Part shown: piece by piece, positions 13,401 to 25,400 of the stretch | Layout: the number at the start of each line of letters is the position of its first letter | Numbering within the stretch: the first letter of the stretch is position 1 | DNA from: Liriodendron chinense | Lineage: Eukaryota; Streptophyta; Magnoliopsida; Magnoliales; Magnoliaceae | Assembly: GCA_003013855.2 (NCBI GenBank) | Contig: ML058405.1 | Location: forward strand, 2,415,976-2,479,975 | DNA: 64,000 bases | Direction: 5' to 3' | Position numbers and translations under genes: made by a program | The notes under the pieces: generated by a model | Told to the model about the DNA's origin: nothing | What the model saw: the letters and a program-made list of their open reading frames with translations, nothing else | Databases searched by the model: none

Positions 13401-16400
13401 GTACATATCATCTTGATCGTCGTTCGTCTACATGCTTTATTATGGTCTAGTATATATATAGAAAGATAGTTTACTCCAGGAGATCTCTTTTATCCTGGAG
13501 TAATTGAGATGTCCCTTTTCTTTATGTCATAGAAGAGTTACATTTTTAAATACTCTGTCAAGTTCTTCATGTCTCCTTTTCTTTGTTCACAGGTTCAAAA
13601 TCTTATAGAACGATGCCTTCAACTATACATGAACCAGAAAGAAGTTGTGGACACTCTTTTGGTTCAGGCAAAAATAGAGCCTGGCTTTACTGAACTTGGT
13701 ATTCATCAACGATATCTCTTCATTGTTTGTGCATAACTCTCATAACAAGCGTAGGATATGCTGTGTTGATCCAATTTTGCATTTCTTTCGTACTGTTAGT
13801 CCGTACATATAGGGATCCTTGGTTGAAGGATCCGTAGCACTGGAATTTAAGATTTCATTGATTTTTCCATTTTGGTGGCAAATCCTTGATTAATTCCAGT
13901 CCTATTATTCTTTAATTTGGTTATTAATTTAAGCTGAATGACAAATGAAAGTACGGAGCATCACATGGATTATATCTTGGAACACAACTAGTTTGAATAT
14001 TGATTTTTTATTTCCTCGGAAGCAGGGGCAGGTTGGAAGTTCCCTCAACTGGATACCCACATGCACCCATACATGACCAATGTTTTCAGTATTGGTATCG
14101 ACGGATGTACTGTACCCTTGGGATATGGAGACATATTGGGTATCTTTGGATGTATAACATAACGTATCGCTGTTTTTGGAAAACATCGTGAAATTTTTTA
14201 AATTTTCCAATGGAACTTCAGGATGTTAAAAGAGACATCATTACATACTTAGAAATAAAAAGATCATTAAAAAAAAACAAGTTAGAATAAGTTTCTATTG
14301 AATAGGGTCCTAAACTGTGCACTATCTGACAGAAGTGATGCAATTATATTCAAAATCACTTCATATCATTTATAAATCTAAGAAGACATGAAAACACAAG
14401 CAATACATTCAAAAATTCCAAAAACTTCCATCAATCTATAGATCAGCCTCTAACCAACCATTCTAATGTGATTTTTACACACTCTTATTGCAAGTTAAAT
14501 TGGTGAAATGGGAAAATTTTCAAAATTTCCCTCAATTTCTCCAAATTCAAGAATCAGAGTGTAATTGATATTTTGAGCATCCAACTCTCAAAAAGACATG
14601 ACTTTTAAGGCTAAGGGCTCGTTTGGCATCTCTACTCTAATTCAATAAGAGCTTTTTGAATAAGAGCTACCTCAATATGTCCTTTTTGTTCTAGGTCTAT
14701 TTTAAATAAGCTCGTTTGGTAAAATCTTTAAAAAAAAGCTCTTATTTAAAGTAAGCACGTTTGGTAAAACTTTCAAATAAGAGCTTTTTTTAAGGGTAGT
14801 TGATGTCGATTTTAAAGATTACAACAACTTTAATATAAGAGCAATCCAAATGGTTGTTTTGGTGGACCTTCCATCATGTGGGGCCCAACATCATTCCTAA
14901 TTGTTCTTTATGTGTGGCCCCTCAATGTCCACTACCCATCACCCATCACCCATCACGTGGACTCCACATTTGATGTGTCCATAGTGTGGACCCTACCTTT
15001 GAAGTGGATTGTCCATCATGTGGGACCCACTTTTGATATCCACCATTCATCATGTGGGGTGCACCTTCTATGTGGATCATCCATCATACGGTCCACTTTG
15101 GATATGGGTCATCCATCATGAGAGACCTTGGATGTGGACCGTCCATTAGGTGGGGCCCACTTGATGTGAATTGTCCATTATGAGGGGCCACACTTTTATG
15201 TGGGCCATCCATCATGTGAAGCCCACTCCGTCCATTATGTGGGCCCACCTTGATGTGGACCATTCATTGTGTGGGGCCCCACTTTCATTATGTGTCGTTC
15301 ATCATGTGGGCCCATCTTTGATATCAACTGACCATCATGTGGGCCCACCTTCAATGACCATCATCCATCATGTGGGTCCCACCTTTGACCTGGACTGTCC
15401 ATCAAATGGGACCCATTTGATGTGCATGTTCCGTCATGTTGGGCCACACTTTGATGCGGGTCATCTATCATGTGGGGCCCACGTTTGATGTGAACCTTTC
15501 ATTACATGGGCCCACCTTGAGGTGGGGCCCCACTTTAATATGAGTCATTCATCATGAGGGGCCCATCTTTGAGGTCCACCATCCATCATGTGGGTCCCAC
15601 CTTTGTTGTAAAACACTATCATGTGGGGCCCACTTGATGTGGATAGTCCATCATGTGGGACCAACCTTTGATGTCCACCATCCATCATGTAGGTCCCACC
15701 TTTGTTGTGGACCGTCCATCATGTGGGGCCCAACCTTTAATATGGGTCATTCATCATGTAGGCCCACCTTTAATGTCAACCTTCCATCATGTGGTCTCAC
15801 ATTCAATGTCTACCATCCATCACGTGGGTCCTACCTTTGATGTGGAACATCCATCATGTGGGTTCCATATTTGTTGTGGACCATCTATCATGTGGGGCCC
15901 ACTTGATGTGGATAGTCCATGTGAGACCCACCTTTGATGTCCACCATCCATCTTGTAGGTCCTACCTTTGCCATGGACCGCCCATCATATGGGGCTCAAC
16001 CTTCAATACGGGTCATTTGTCATGTGGGCCCACCTTTAATGTCAATCTTCCATCATGTGGTCCCACATTCATTGTCCACTATCCATTGTGTGGGCCCCAC
16101 CTTTGATGTGGACCATCATCAGGAAGGGCTTACTTGATGTGGATCGTTCATCATGCGGGGCCACACTTTGAAGCAGGCCATCCATCATGTGGGGCTCACC
16201 TCTGATGTGACCATGCATTATGTAGGCCCACCTTTGATATGGGCCATTCATCATGTGGGGTCCACCTTCACTATGGGTCATTCATCATGCGGGCCTTTCT
16301 TGAAGAAATTGTAAAGAGAAGAGACGATGGTAAGATGGGAATTACTTGAAAAGTTTACGGGTAAACTTGTCCAAAAATTAGTCCAAAATGTCTACCCGCT

Positions 16401-19400
16401 TAAGCCAAATAAGCTCCGTTTCAAAAAGTAACTCCTCCCCAACTTATTAAATCAGAGCTTATTTGCTACTTTCTAAAAAAATAAGCACTTCATTATACTT
16501 TTACCAAACGGTCTAAAAGCTTATTTTGTTAGAAATAAGCCAATAAGCTCTTATTTGTAGAGATGCCAAATGCCCCCTAAATAATCTCTAATCAATTTGG
16601 ATTTTTTTAACTAAAAAATATTTTTTTCAATTAAAAAATATTTTTTTCAAAATTTCCAACAACTTTGTCAATCAGATTAAGCTACAACCACTCTATTGTA
16701 ATTTTTCCTCTCTCTAATTGCAGTTAATGAATGAAATGGGAGAAATTTTGTATTTTTCCCACTTTATCCAAATTTGCAAATGGAAGGTTGAAATCCATGA
16801 TTGAGCATGCAAAACATGCAAAATAATGGATTTTCATCTTTGTTGTAGTGATTCCAAGTGATTTGTAGAAACAAATTTGATTGCAATTGGAAAAATCTCA
16901 CCGTTTGCAAATATGGCCACCCGCTCTCCGATCTCAATTTCTGCACCAAAACTGCCTCTTCCTCCAAAAATTCATAAAGGGTTGGTCGATTTCTGGTTTG
17001 GAAGGGATGAGGTAAAAGATTTGAGAGAATTCAATATTTTGAAAAGGGGGTGTCAGCTTCAATTTATTGATGATACATATCGATGATATCATCACTACAT
17101 GAAAGGATATAACTGCAATGTAATGAATATATCACAATGTATTGATATTTCCCTGTTACATTGCAACATTGCACAAGATATAATTAATACTTGGAAGTTA
17201 TAACACTTCCATGCAATTTCGTATCGCTGACTATCTATACTGCAAACGCTGCACATGACCACATCTGCACACATAAACATTTACGCTCTCCAGAATTGGA
17301 GGATGCACACATGCACCCACACCAAGGTTGTGAAATTCCAATACATGTCTGATACAACCATATTGTATCCATATTCGCTGGCCTTGATATGTTGAAGGGG
17401 GTGTATTAGTGTCTCGAGTGTGCTGACGTGTGGATCAATGCATATTGGTCAGTATCAGTACCAATACAGCCCCTGCATATCATGATGCATCTGCTATGCT
17501 GATAAGAGGCCTATTTCACCTTTTTCTCACATTTTGTGTGTATTTTTCTCATTTCAAGCTAAGAGGAAGGCTAATAAATTCTTTTTACCATATCTTGGCT
17601 TGTTTTGGAGATCAAAACACAAGGTTTGAGCATGATTCTGCAAACCAAAGTGGAGAGGAGCTCATCTGATAGTGATATTTATGATGACAATACAACAATT
17701 AGAATTGTGCATATTAAACTGAAAAATTGTAATGCTTTACGATATATTGTAAAGGTGATCGCAAGTAGTTGGGACTAGGCTACAATGATGACATCAATGA
17801 TGGCATGACTATGCATCATACTGAATTCACAATCCAATTATTTAGGATATGGTGTGTAACCGAAGGAAAACCACTGCCTTGTTATGAGATATATAGGGAA
17901 GGAGAGAAAATGGAGATCATGATTAGTTAGGGAGAAAAAGTTTGCATTGGAGAGTGAATGAATAACACGAGGGGCATTCTATATGCTGCAATCATGATCA
18001 TGGTCATGATCATGATGCGATAAGTGATGGAAAAGTACTACTACCTTGTTAACGTGGGATGAATAGTGAACTTTTCATTGAGTGGTTGGTCAGTAGCATC
18101 CCTTGTATCATGTTCATTATCATCATCATAGCCCTGTGCCAACTAGCTCTGAGCTTTACAGATCTTATTTTTCCTAATCATTTCCAACCAGTATTTACAA
18201 TATTGCTGATACTATCGGTATTGAGGCTGGCTGATACGAAACAGCCCTGAAGTTTATGGATTTCTGGATATCGCACGAAATATTGGCAAATATGACATTG
18301 TATCAGTGATATATCGATACAATGCGATATTTTGATGTCTAACAGAAGTTTATGGACTTCTGTTATATGCTACTTTTGTTATATCGATACATTGTATCAG
18401 TGATATATCAATACAATGTGATATTTCGATGCGATACAACAGAAGTTTATGGACTTCTGTTATATGCTACTTGCTATCATCGATGCATTCGATAGTATTG
18501 TTGATGCTTTCCCAACCGACAGCCCCCTTTCGCTTTTTCTCAAAAAAAAAAAAAAAATCCCAAAAGGCCTAAAAAGTCCCAATTTTCCTTGAATCTTTTG
18601 CTTGTAATCCATCTTTGAGGTAATTCTAACCAACCCTCTTTCCATTTTTTTTGACAAAGAACCGGATTTTTGTGCGGAAATCGAGATCAGATAATGAGTG
18701 GGTCCGATTTTTCAAACGGTGAGAAAATTTTCAATTTTAATCCATTTTTTGCTCCAAAACACTTGGAATCACTAGAATTAAGATGAAAATCCATGATTTT
18801 GCATGCTCAATCATGGATTTCAACATCCGATTTGGAGATTTATGGAAAATAGGGAAAATTTTCACCCTTTTAAATTGCAATCAGAGTATGAGAAAATCAC
18901 ATTGGACATGTTGGAGGCTGATCTATAACATGATCGAGGCTTTTGGATTTTTGGAAAAAAACATCTTTTAATTAAAAATATAAAAAATAATAGAAATATA
19001 TTTCTTTTTCAAAATATCCATATTGATCAGCGGTTATTTAGCCTTTATTTGTAAGTGTTTATGAGTGTTGGCTGATCCTAATATCAGTTACAATCTAATT
19101 TGTGAATTTGTGAAAATTGAGAAAAATCCGAAAATTTCCCCATTTCACCCATTTAAATTGCAATTAGAGTATGGAAAAATCATATTGGACATGTTGGAGG
19201 CCGATCTTCATATTGATGGTGGGTTTTGGATTTTTAGGAAAAAATAATAAAAATATAAAAAAAACAGACAACACACATGCACATTGAGTGCACATTGCAT
19301 GTATATTTCGACTTCTTCTTGTTAAAGTCCCTTGATATACATTGATACACCATCCTCTAATAGCTCGAGCTTTTAGAGAAAGTGGTGATTTGACATGGTA

Positions 19401-22400
19401 TCAGAGCGGAAGGTTCTATGTTCGAATTTCGGAAGTAGCAAATATGCCACCGGTAATATATTCTCCCACGGGGGCCGTTTATGGTGTGAGTTATGTGTCC
19501 CTCCACCTGGGTGTGAGTTGTGAATGTCCCTCCACCCTTGTCCAGTATGTTCCCTTGTGGAGTTCCACCCCGCACGTGCAGGGGAGTGTTAAAGTCCCTT
19601 GATATACATTATTGTGCCATCCTCTAACAGCTCGATCTTTTCGATCTAGTGGTGATTTGACATGGTATTAGAGCAGAAGGTCCTATGTTGGAATCTCGGA
19701 AGTAGCAAATATGTCACAGGTAATATACTTTCCATGGGGGGCTGTTTATGGTGTGAGTTGTGAGTATCCCTCCACCCTCAGCCCAATATGTTCCTGTGCG
19801 AAGTGCTAGGGTCCCTTGATATACATTGATAAGCCATCCTTTAACAGCTCGGGCTTTTAGATCAAGTGATTGTTTGACATGGGCAAGGGTGGATGGACAC
19901 TCACAACGCACACCTAGGTGGAGGAACACTCAACTCACACCATAAACGCCCCCCCCCCCCCCCCCCCCCCCCCCCCCGTGGTATAATATATTCCGGTGGC
20001 ATATTTGCTACTTCCGGGATTTGAACACAAGACCTGCTCTGATTCCATGTCAAGCAACCACTTGATCTAAAAGCTCGAGCTATTAGAGGACGACTTATCA
20101 ATGTATATCAAGGGACTCTAGCACTCTGCATGGGAGCATACTGGGCAAGGGTGGAGGGACACTCACACCATAAAACGGCCCCCCATGGGAGAATATATTA
20201 CCGGTGACATATTTGCTACTTTCGGGGTTCAAACACAGGACCTTCCGCTCCGACACTGTCAAATCACCACTTGATCTAAAAGCTTGAGCTGTTAGAGGAT
20301 GGCACAACAATGTATATCAAGGGACTTTAACACTTCTTCGGCTTTTGAATGAATTGTTTGTGTTGCCATACATTTCTTAGATTTATAAATGATATGAACT
20401 GATTTTGAATATAGTTGAATCACTTCTTAGATTTATAAACCTGTTATTTGCACTTTTTTTGTGATCTTTTAATTTCTAAGTGTATAATGATGTGATTTTT
20501 AACATCCCTAAAGTTTCATTGAAAAATTCGACCAATTTCCCAATGTTTTCAGAAAACAACGATACACTCGATATTTCCCATGTGATACCCAATATGTTTT
20601 CATATCCCCAGGGTGCAATACATCCATCAATACCGATACTGAAAGCATTGTTTCTAACTAGAGCCCCATGCTTGGTTAGTGAACAAACCTTCTCATACCT
20701 TTTCACCACCTTGATCCAAGCCATTTTAAGACTCCCTTGCATCCATTATTTGGGTCCTTGAATCCAAACCAATGTTCTTGTGACACCCCTAATTTGGTAA
20801 CTGGAAAAAGTTATTTCCCGGCTCCCAAATCCAGCGCTAATAGGGCTTTTTTTTTTTTTTGGCATTTCCTTTGTACAAGCTGGTTCAAGTTGTACAGTTA
20901 CCAACCTGACAATAATGTACATAACATCCAAGGTATAAAGCATGATGTGGCAAATCCAACATGAAACACATATTTACTAAAAGTGTTATTCTATACATCC
21001 CACTAAAAGAGTATATTTTTCTTTACATTCCAAGTACATTTCCAAAAAGGCTACACAATAACAACAAAACTACTACCAGCCACTTCTCACTAGCAAGCTC
21101 TTTCTGAAAACATACGAGGAAACGTGGAATGAGTTATGAATGCTCGGTGGGTACATCTACCAATGGCATAACACTGCTAGTATATCCTAGGCCATAATGC
21201 TGTCATGTTAGAGTAATGCACAGGTAATCATATCACATTGTAAGCATGTAGCATAATTATAAATAAGAGTAAAGTGTAGATAAATATAGTGCTACATGTG
21301 AATGCTGAAGGAATGAAATGCATCATGTATAGAAGATGCACAAGTACATGCGGTGCATCGCCCCTCCAATACTCCAAGTACTCCAATGTACAATATCTAA
21401 GGACAACCTCACATCCCTTTGGTCTGAACAGGGGATAAGCGCAATTCACCGTTCCCCTATGGTAAGTTCGCCACAGTTTCTCCTCGGCTCCTAGCACGTG
21501 AGGCTAGAGGGCTTACCAATGGCCAACTGGGGTAACTATCAGGTATCGTACCCTAGGGACCTGTTGCCTCCCTAAGCCAGAAGTTTGGGGCTTCTTCACA
21601 CAAAAGAAGGTTACTCCTATGTTCCCTGATGCGTCCATGTGGTTTCTAGTCTAGATTGAACTACCAATGCGTTTGGTTAGACCAACATGAGGGCCGTCAC
21701 CAAACATCCATACTACTCCTGGGTCTTGTCACCACATCGGGGGATATGATGGGCCGCCCGTATATATAATAGCTCGAGTCTTATTGTCCTTACAAGAGGA
21801 ACCTCCCATAAATTAATAGCTCGGGTCTTATTGCCACATTACACAAGATGGGCCGCTCGACAATCTTAATCAATATAAGTCCAATTAGGTCAACACGAGG
21901 GTCGCAATATATAATACATCATATAATCCATTGGTCAATACAGGGCATAATATCAAATCATCCATTGGCCAACACGAGGCCCTATATCATTTGGCCCCGT
22001 AGGATCGGATTCTTCCTCTTCCCGAGGTGCATGCATGGAAATGGAATGCTATGCCATGTGCACATTCTTTTAGCAATGCACCATGTATGTACATCCATCC
22101 ATACATCTAGGAGATCAAGTCCTCGGGTCTATCCTTGCACTTCTCGAGTGCACCAAATGGCTCATTATGCGCTTTTAGCGCACTTAATCATGGAAGCAGT
22201 CCTACATAGGCCGCTAATATTCATTTAATGGGTCGGGTCCGAGGCCCAAGTCTCATGAGCAAGTGAGCTTTCCCAAGGCCCAAGCTACTAGCCACTAAGT
22301 ACAAATACATACACTTGTTTATTATAAGACATTTATGCCAACTGGGCTGAATGGAAAGTAGATTATGCAAGTCAACCATATCATCTAACCATAATGATCA

Positions 22401-25400
22401 TTACCATACATCTTCTCACCTACCATACTTCATCACCATCCATAATATGATATGCTAAGATCGAGATCATAGTTAATCATGAATCAAGGTCCACCTACCA
22501 TACATTAATTAAGCCCAATTCGCCTCATGTCAAGCCCATCTACCTGGCCTGGCCCATGTATCAAATATGGCCCATTTAGTAATCCAATACACAATATGGT
22601 TAGGCCCATTTATGAACCAACACATACATCACAATTAAGCCCATTAAGTAACTCATCAACACATCATGTTTGGGCATAGATGCATAGATCCATGAGTCAC
22701 TTTTGTGGAGATTCGAACAACGTAGATGCATTTTTTGGCCAAAATGGGGGGCCGTCTATACCCTTTTTGGGGTTTTTGAGGTCCGGCACATACACCAAGT
22801 GTACGGTGTATGTTCCTGCATTGACTAATCCTCATCTACTATTGTTGTTAGTGTTTCTTCTCATGAGTCACTTTGTGGACATTCGAACAATGTTGCATTT
22901 TTTGGCCAAAATGGGGGGCTGGCTATACCCTTTTTGGGGTTTTAGAGGTCCAGCACATACACCAAGTGTACGGTGTATGTTCCTGCATTGACTAATCCTC
23001 ATCTACTATTGCTGTTAGTGTTTCTTCTCCTTGCTTTCTCTTTTTTTGTTTATATTTATGGATTCCAAGACAGTCGGACATAGCCTTGACGGACCTCTTT
23101 CGATTACTTCTATGAAATTTAATGGTAGTGACTTTCTTCTTTGGTCTCGGGCTGTTCAAATGTACATCGTTGGCAAGGATAAGTTTGGATTTCTTACTGG
23201 CACAGGAAAACGACCTTCATCCTCATCTGATACATTGGATTCCTCCAACGCCATTGTTATGGGCTGATTACTCAATTCAAAGGAACCCAGTATTGCTTCT
23301 GGATATTTTTTCTATGAAATCGCAGCTGATTTTTGGAAATCCTTCAATGAAACTTATGGAACGGTCTCAAATGAGCCTTGTATCTTCCAGCTAAACACAG
23401 AGCTGTATTCTCTCACACAGGAGAGTCTTTCCATTAATGAATATTTTAGGGCCTCGAAGAGCCGACGGGAAGAATTGAGTCATTTACAGTCCCTCGTGAG
23501 CTCCCAGATAGTCACGGTGCTGAAATTATGAAGTCTCGGGAGGATGAAACCAAGACTTACAAGTTTCTAGCGGTATTGAATAGTGAGTATGAGGCATTGA
23601 GGACTCAACTTGTCACCACAAATCCTTTTCCTACGCTCCAGTTAGCATATTCTCTAGTCCATTCGGAGGAAGCCCGCAGGCGAGTTATCTCAACTCCAAC
23701 CTTGACACAGGAGAGGACTGCCTTTACCTCTACTACTGTTCCACATGGTGGTAGGAGTGGTGGTTCAGATACTCAAGGTGGGTCCTCAACTAGAGGACAT
23801 GGCAGAGGTCGTGGGAGATTTTTCTGTACCTTTTGCAATCGTTCAGGACATTCCCGAGAATGATGTTTCAAGCTACATGGTCCTGCTCACGTCACAGCTT
23901 CTGATGACACTGGACATGCATCTGATACTTGTGGCATTCCTCCTATAGACACCTCCATTCATACTGAGTCCGTTACTATGACTAAGGAAAATGTGATGGA
24001 GCTTCGCCGTCTCAGATTGCTTCAGTCTCAGTTAGTCACACTTGCATCTGCTTTGCCATAGCCATCTGCCTCTTCCTTCATTGCTACAATAGGTACTGCA
24101 CTCCATGCCGCCTCCACTCCTGCCACTTGGATTATAGATTTGGGGGCATCCGATCATATGTTTGGTACGCACAGTCAGTGTTCGCATTGTCGTTATCGTT
24201 ACAAGTTTCGCTGGCCGGAGATAAAGATATAATATCGTTATCGCCGATAATATCGCTGATAACCGGAAATGTGGGGAAAAATGGAGAAACATGAGGAAAA
24301 CTGTGGAATTTTTTAGTGAAACTTCAAGAAATGTCTAAATACACTTATTTGCATATTCAGAAATAAAAAAATTACAAAAAGAATGCATTAAATAATAATT
24401 TTTCATTCAATAGACTCAAAAAGCATCCGTGAGAAATCACTCCAATAGCAACCAAAATAAGTTTATATAATATAAATGCAACCAAAATTGAGATGGATCC
24501 AAGAATCAAATGAGCCGAAAATGTAAGAATTGAATGTCCACAGTTGAAATATTTATGGGGCCACAGGAGTTTTAAATCAGTCTAATATTTTTGTTTTTAG
24601 TTAATCCCAGTAGGAATGATGTTATGGACGGTATTGATGGTATATAAACATCACTGTGGATCCCAGGGAGGTTTCAACGGTAAGAATTTCCCTACCCCAC
24701 CTTTTCATTTTGCACGGCGCACTTGAGTCTTGGATCCGGTTAGTTTTTAGTATAATGTAGTTTTTAGTATAATGTTCTAAATTGTTCTCACAAAGTGGAT
24801 GGACGGGGTGGATTTCTCAGAAACATCACGGTGGGCCTTACCTTCATTCCCAGCGCGCAGGGCTTTCGCAGGGAATTCGCAACTTGGGTGAGACCCAGTA
24901 ACCAGCGATGTAGGTGGTACCCTGACGGTAGGAGCCCACCTCTTTATGTATGAATTGTATATCCATGCCGTTAATCCACACCGTCCATCTATTTTAAGAG
25001 ATCATTTTAGGACATAAGATAAAGAATGAGGTAGATCCAAAGCTCGAGTGGTCCCCACCATAGAAAACAGTGGGGAGAGTGGCGCCTACCATTGAAACCT
25101 ACCTAGGGTCCACCATGATGTTTATTTGAGATCCAACCCTTTCATAAGTTAACACATACATGAACGAAGGGAAAACACAAATATCAGATTGATCGAAAAC
25201 TTCTGTGGCCCCTAGAAGTTTTTAATGGTAGGTGTTTAATCTCCATTATTTTTTTGTGGCGGGGTCCACTCCAGCTTTGGATCTGACTCATTGTTTGGCT
25301 CATGCCATAAAATAATCTCTCCAAATAGGTGGACGGTGTGGATACAACACATTCATCATGGTGGGGCCCACAAAACCTGGTGACGTCACTTTGGTTGCAT

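Larger units (their letters stand above)
14080..20665. mobile_element. Large element with long inverted arms (foldback/long-TIR type)
   Basis: The left arm begins caatgttttcagtattgg and the right arm ends ccgatactgaaagcattg. The arms stay complementary for many hundreds of bases inward: 14080-14425 pairs with 20335-20665, 14430-14600 with about 19070-19270, and 16600-16990 with about 18660-19000. Two later insertions sit in the arms: a Harbinger-like element on the left and a TRIM array on the right. The central loop is about 17100-18250, with repeated gatatatcgata words. The terminal sequence resembles the 8-bp-TSD elements at 24176 and 29860, so it may be an older relative. No matching target duplication was found and no transposase is visible. 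Confidence 0.6.

Noticed and set aside
14876..16281. Series of open frames rich in His-His-Val-Gly-Pro on both strands
   Set aside because: They are translations of the 29-bp minisatellite in every frame and carry no independent coding signal.
14866..16295. CRISPR-like array
   Set aside because: Units are contiguous and degenerate with no unique spacers, and the context is a plant nuclear transposon.
21848..22228. 126-residue frame in the LTR-type repeat (similar frame at 44411-44635)
   Set aside because: It recurs only because the repeat recurs in inverted form. No domain, and it carries degenerate low-complexity sequence.
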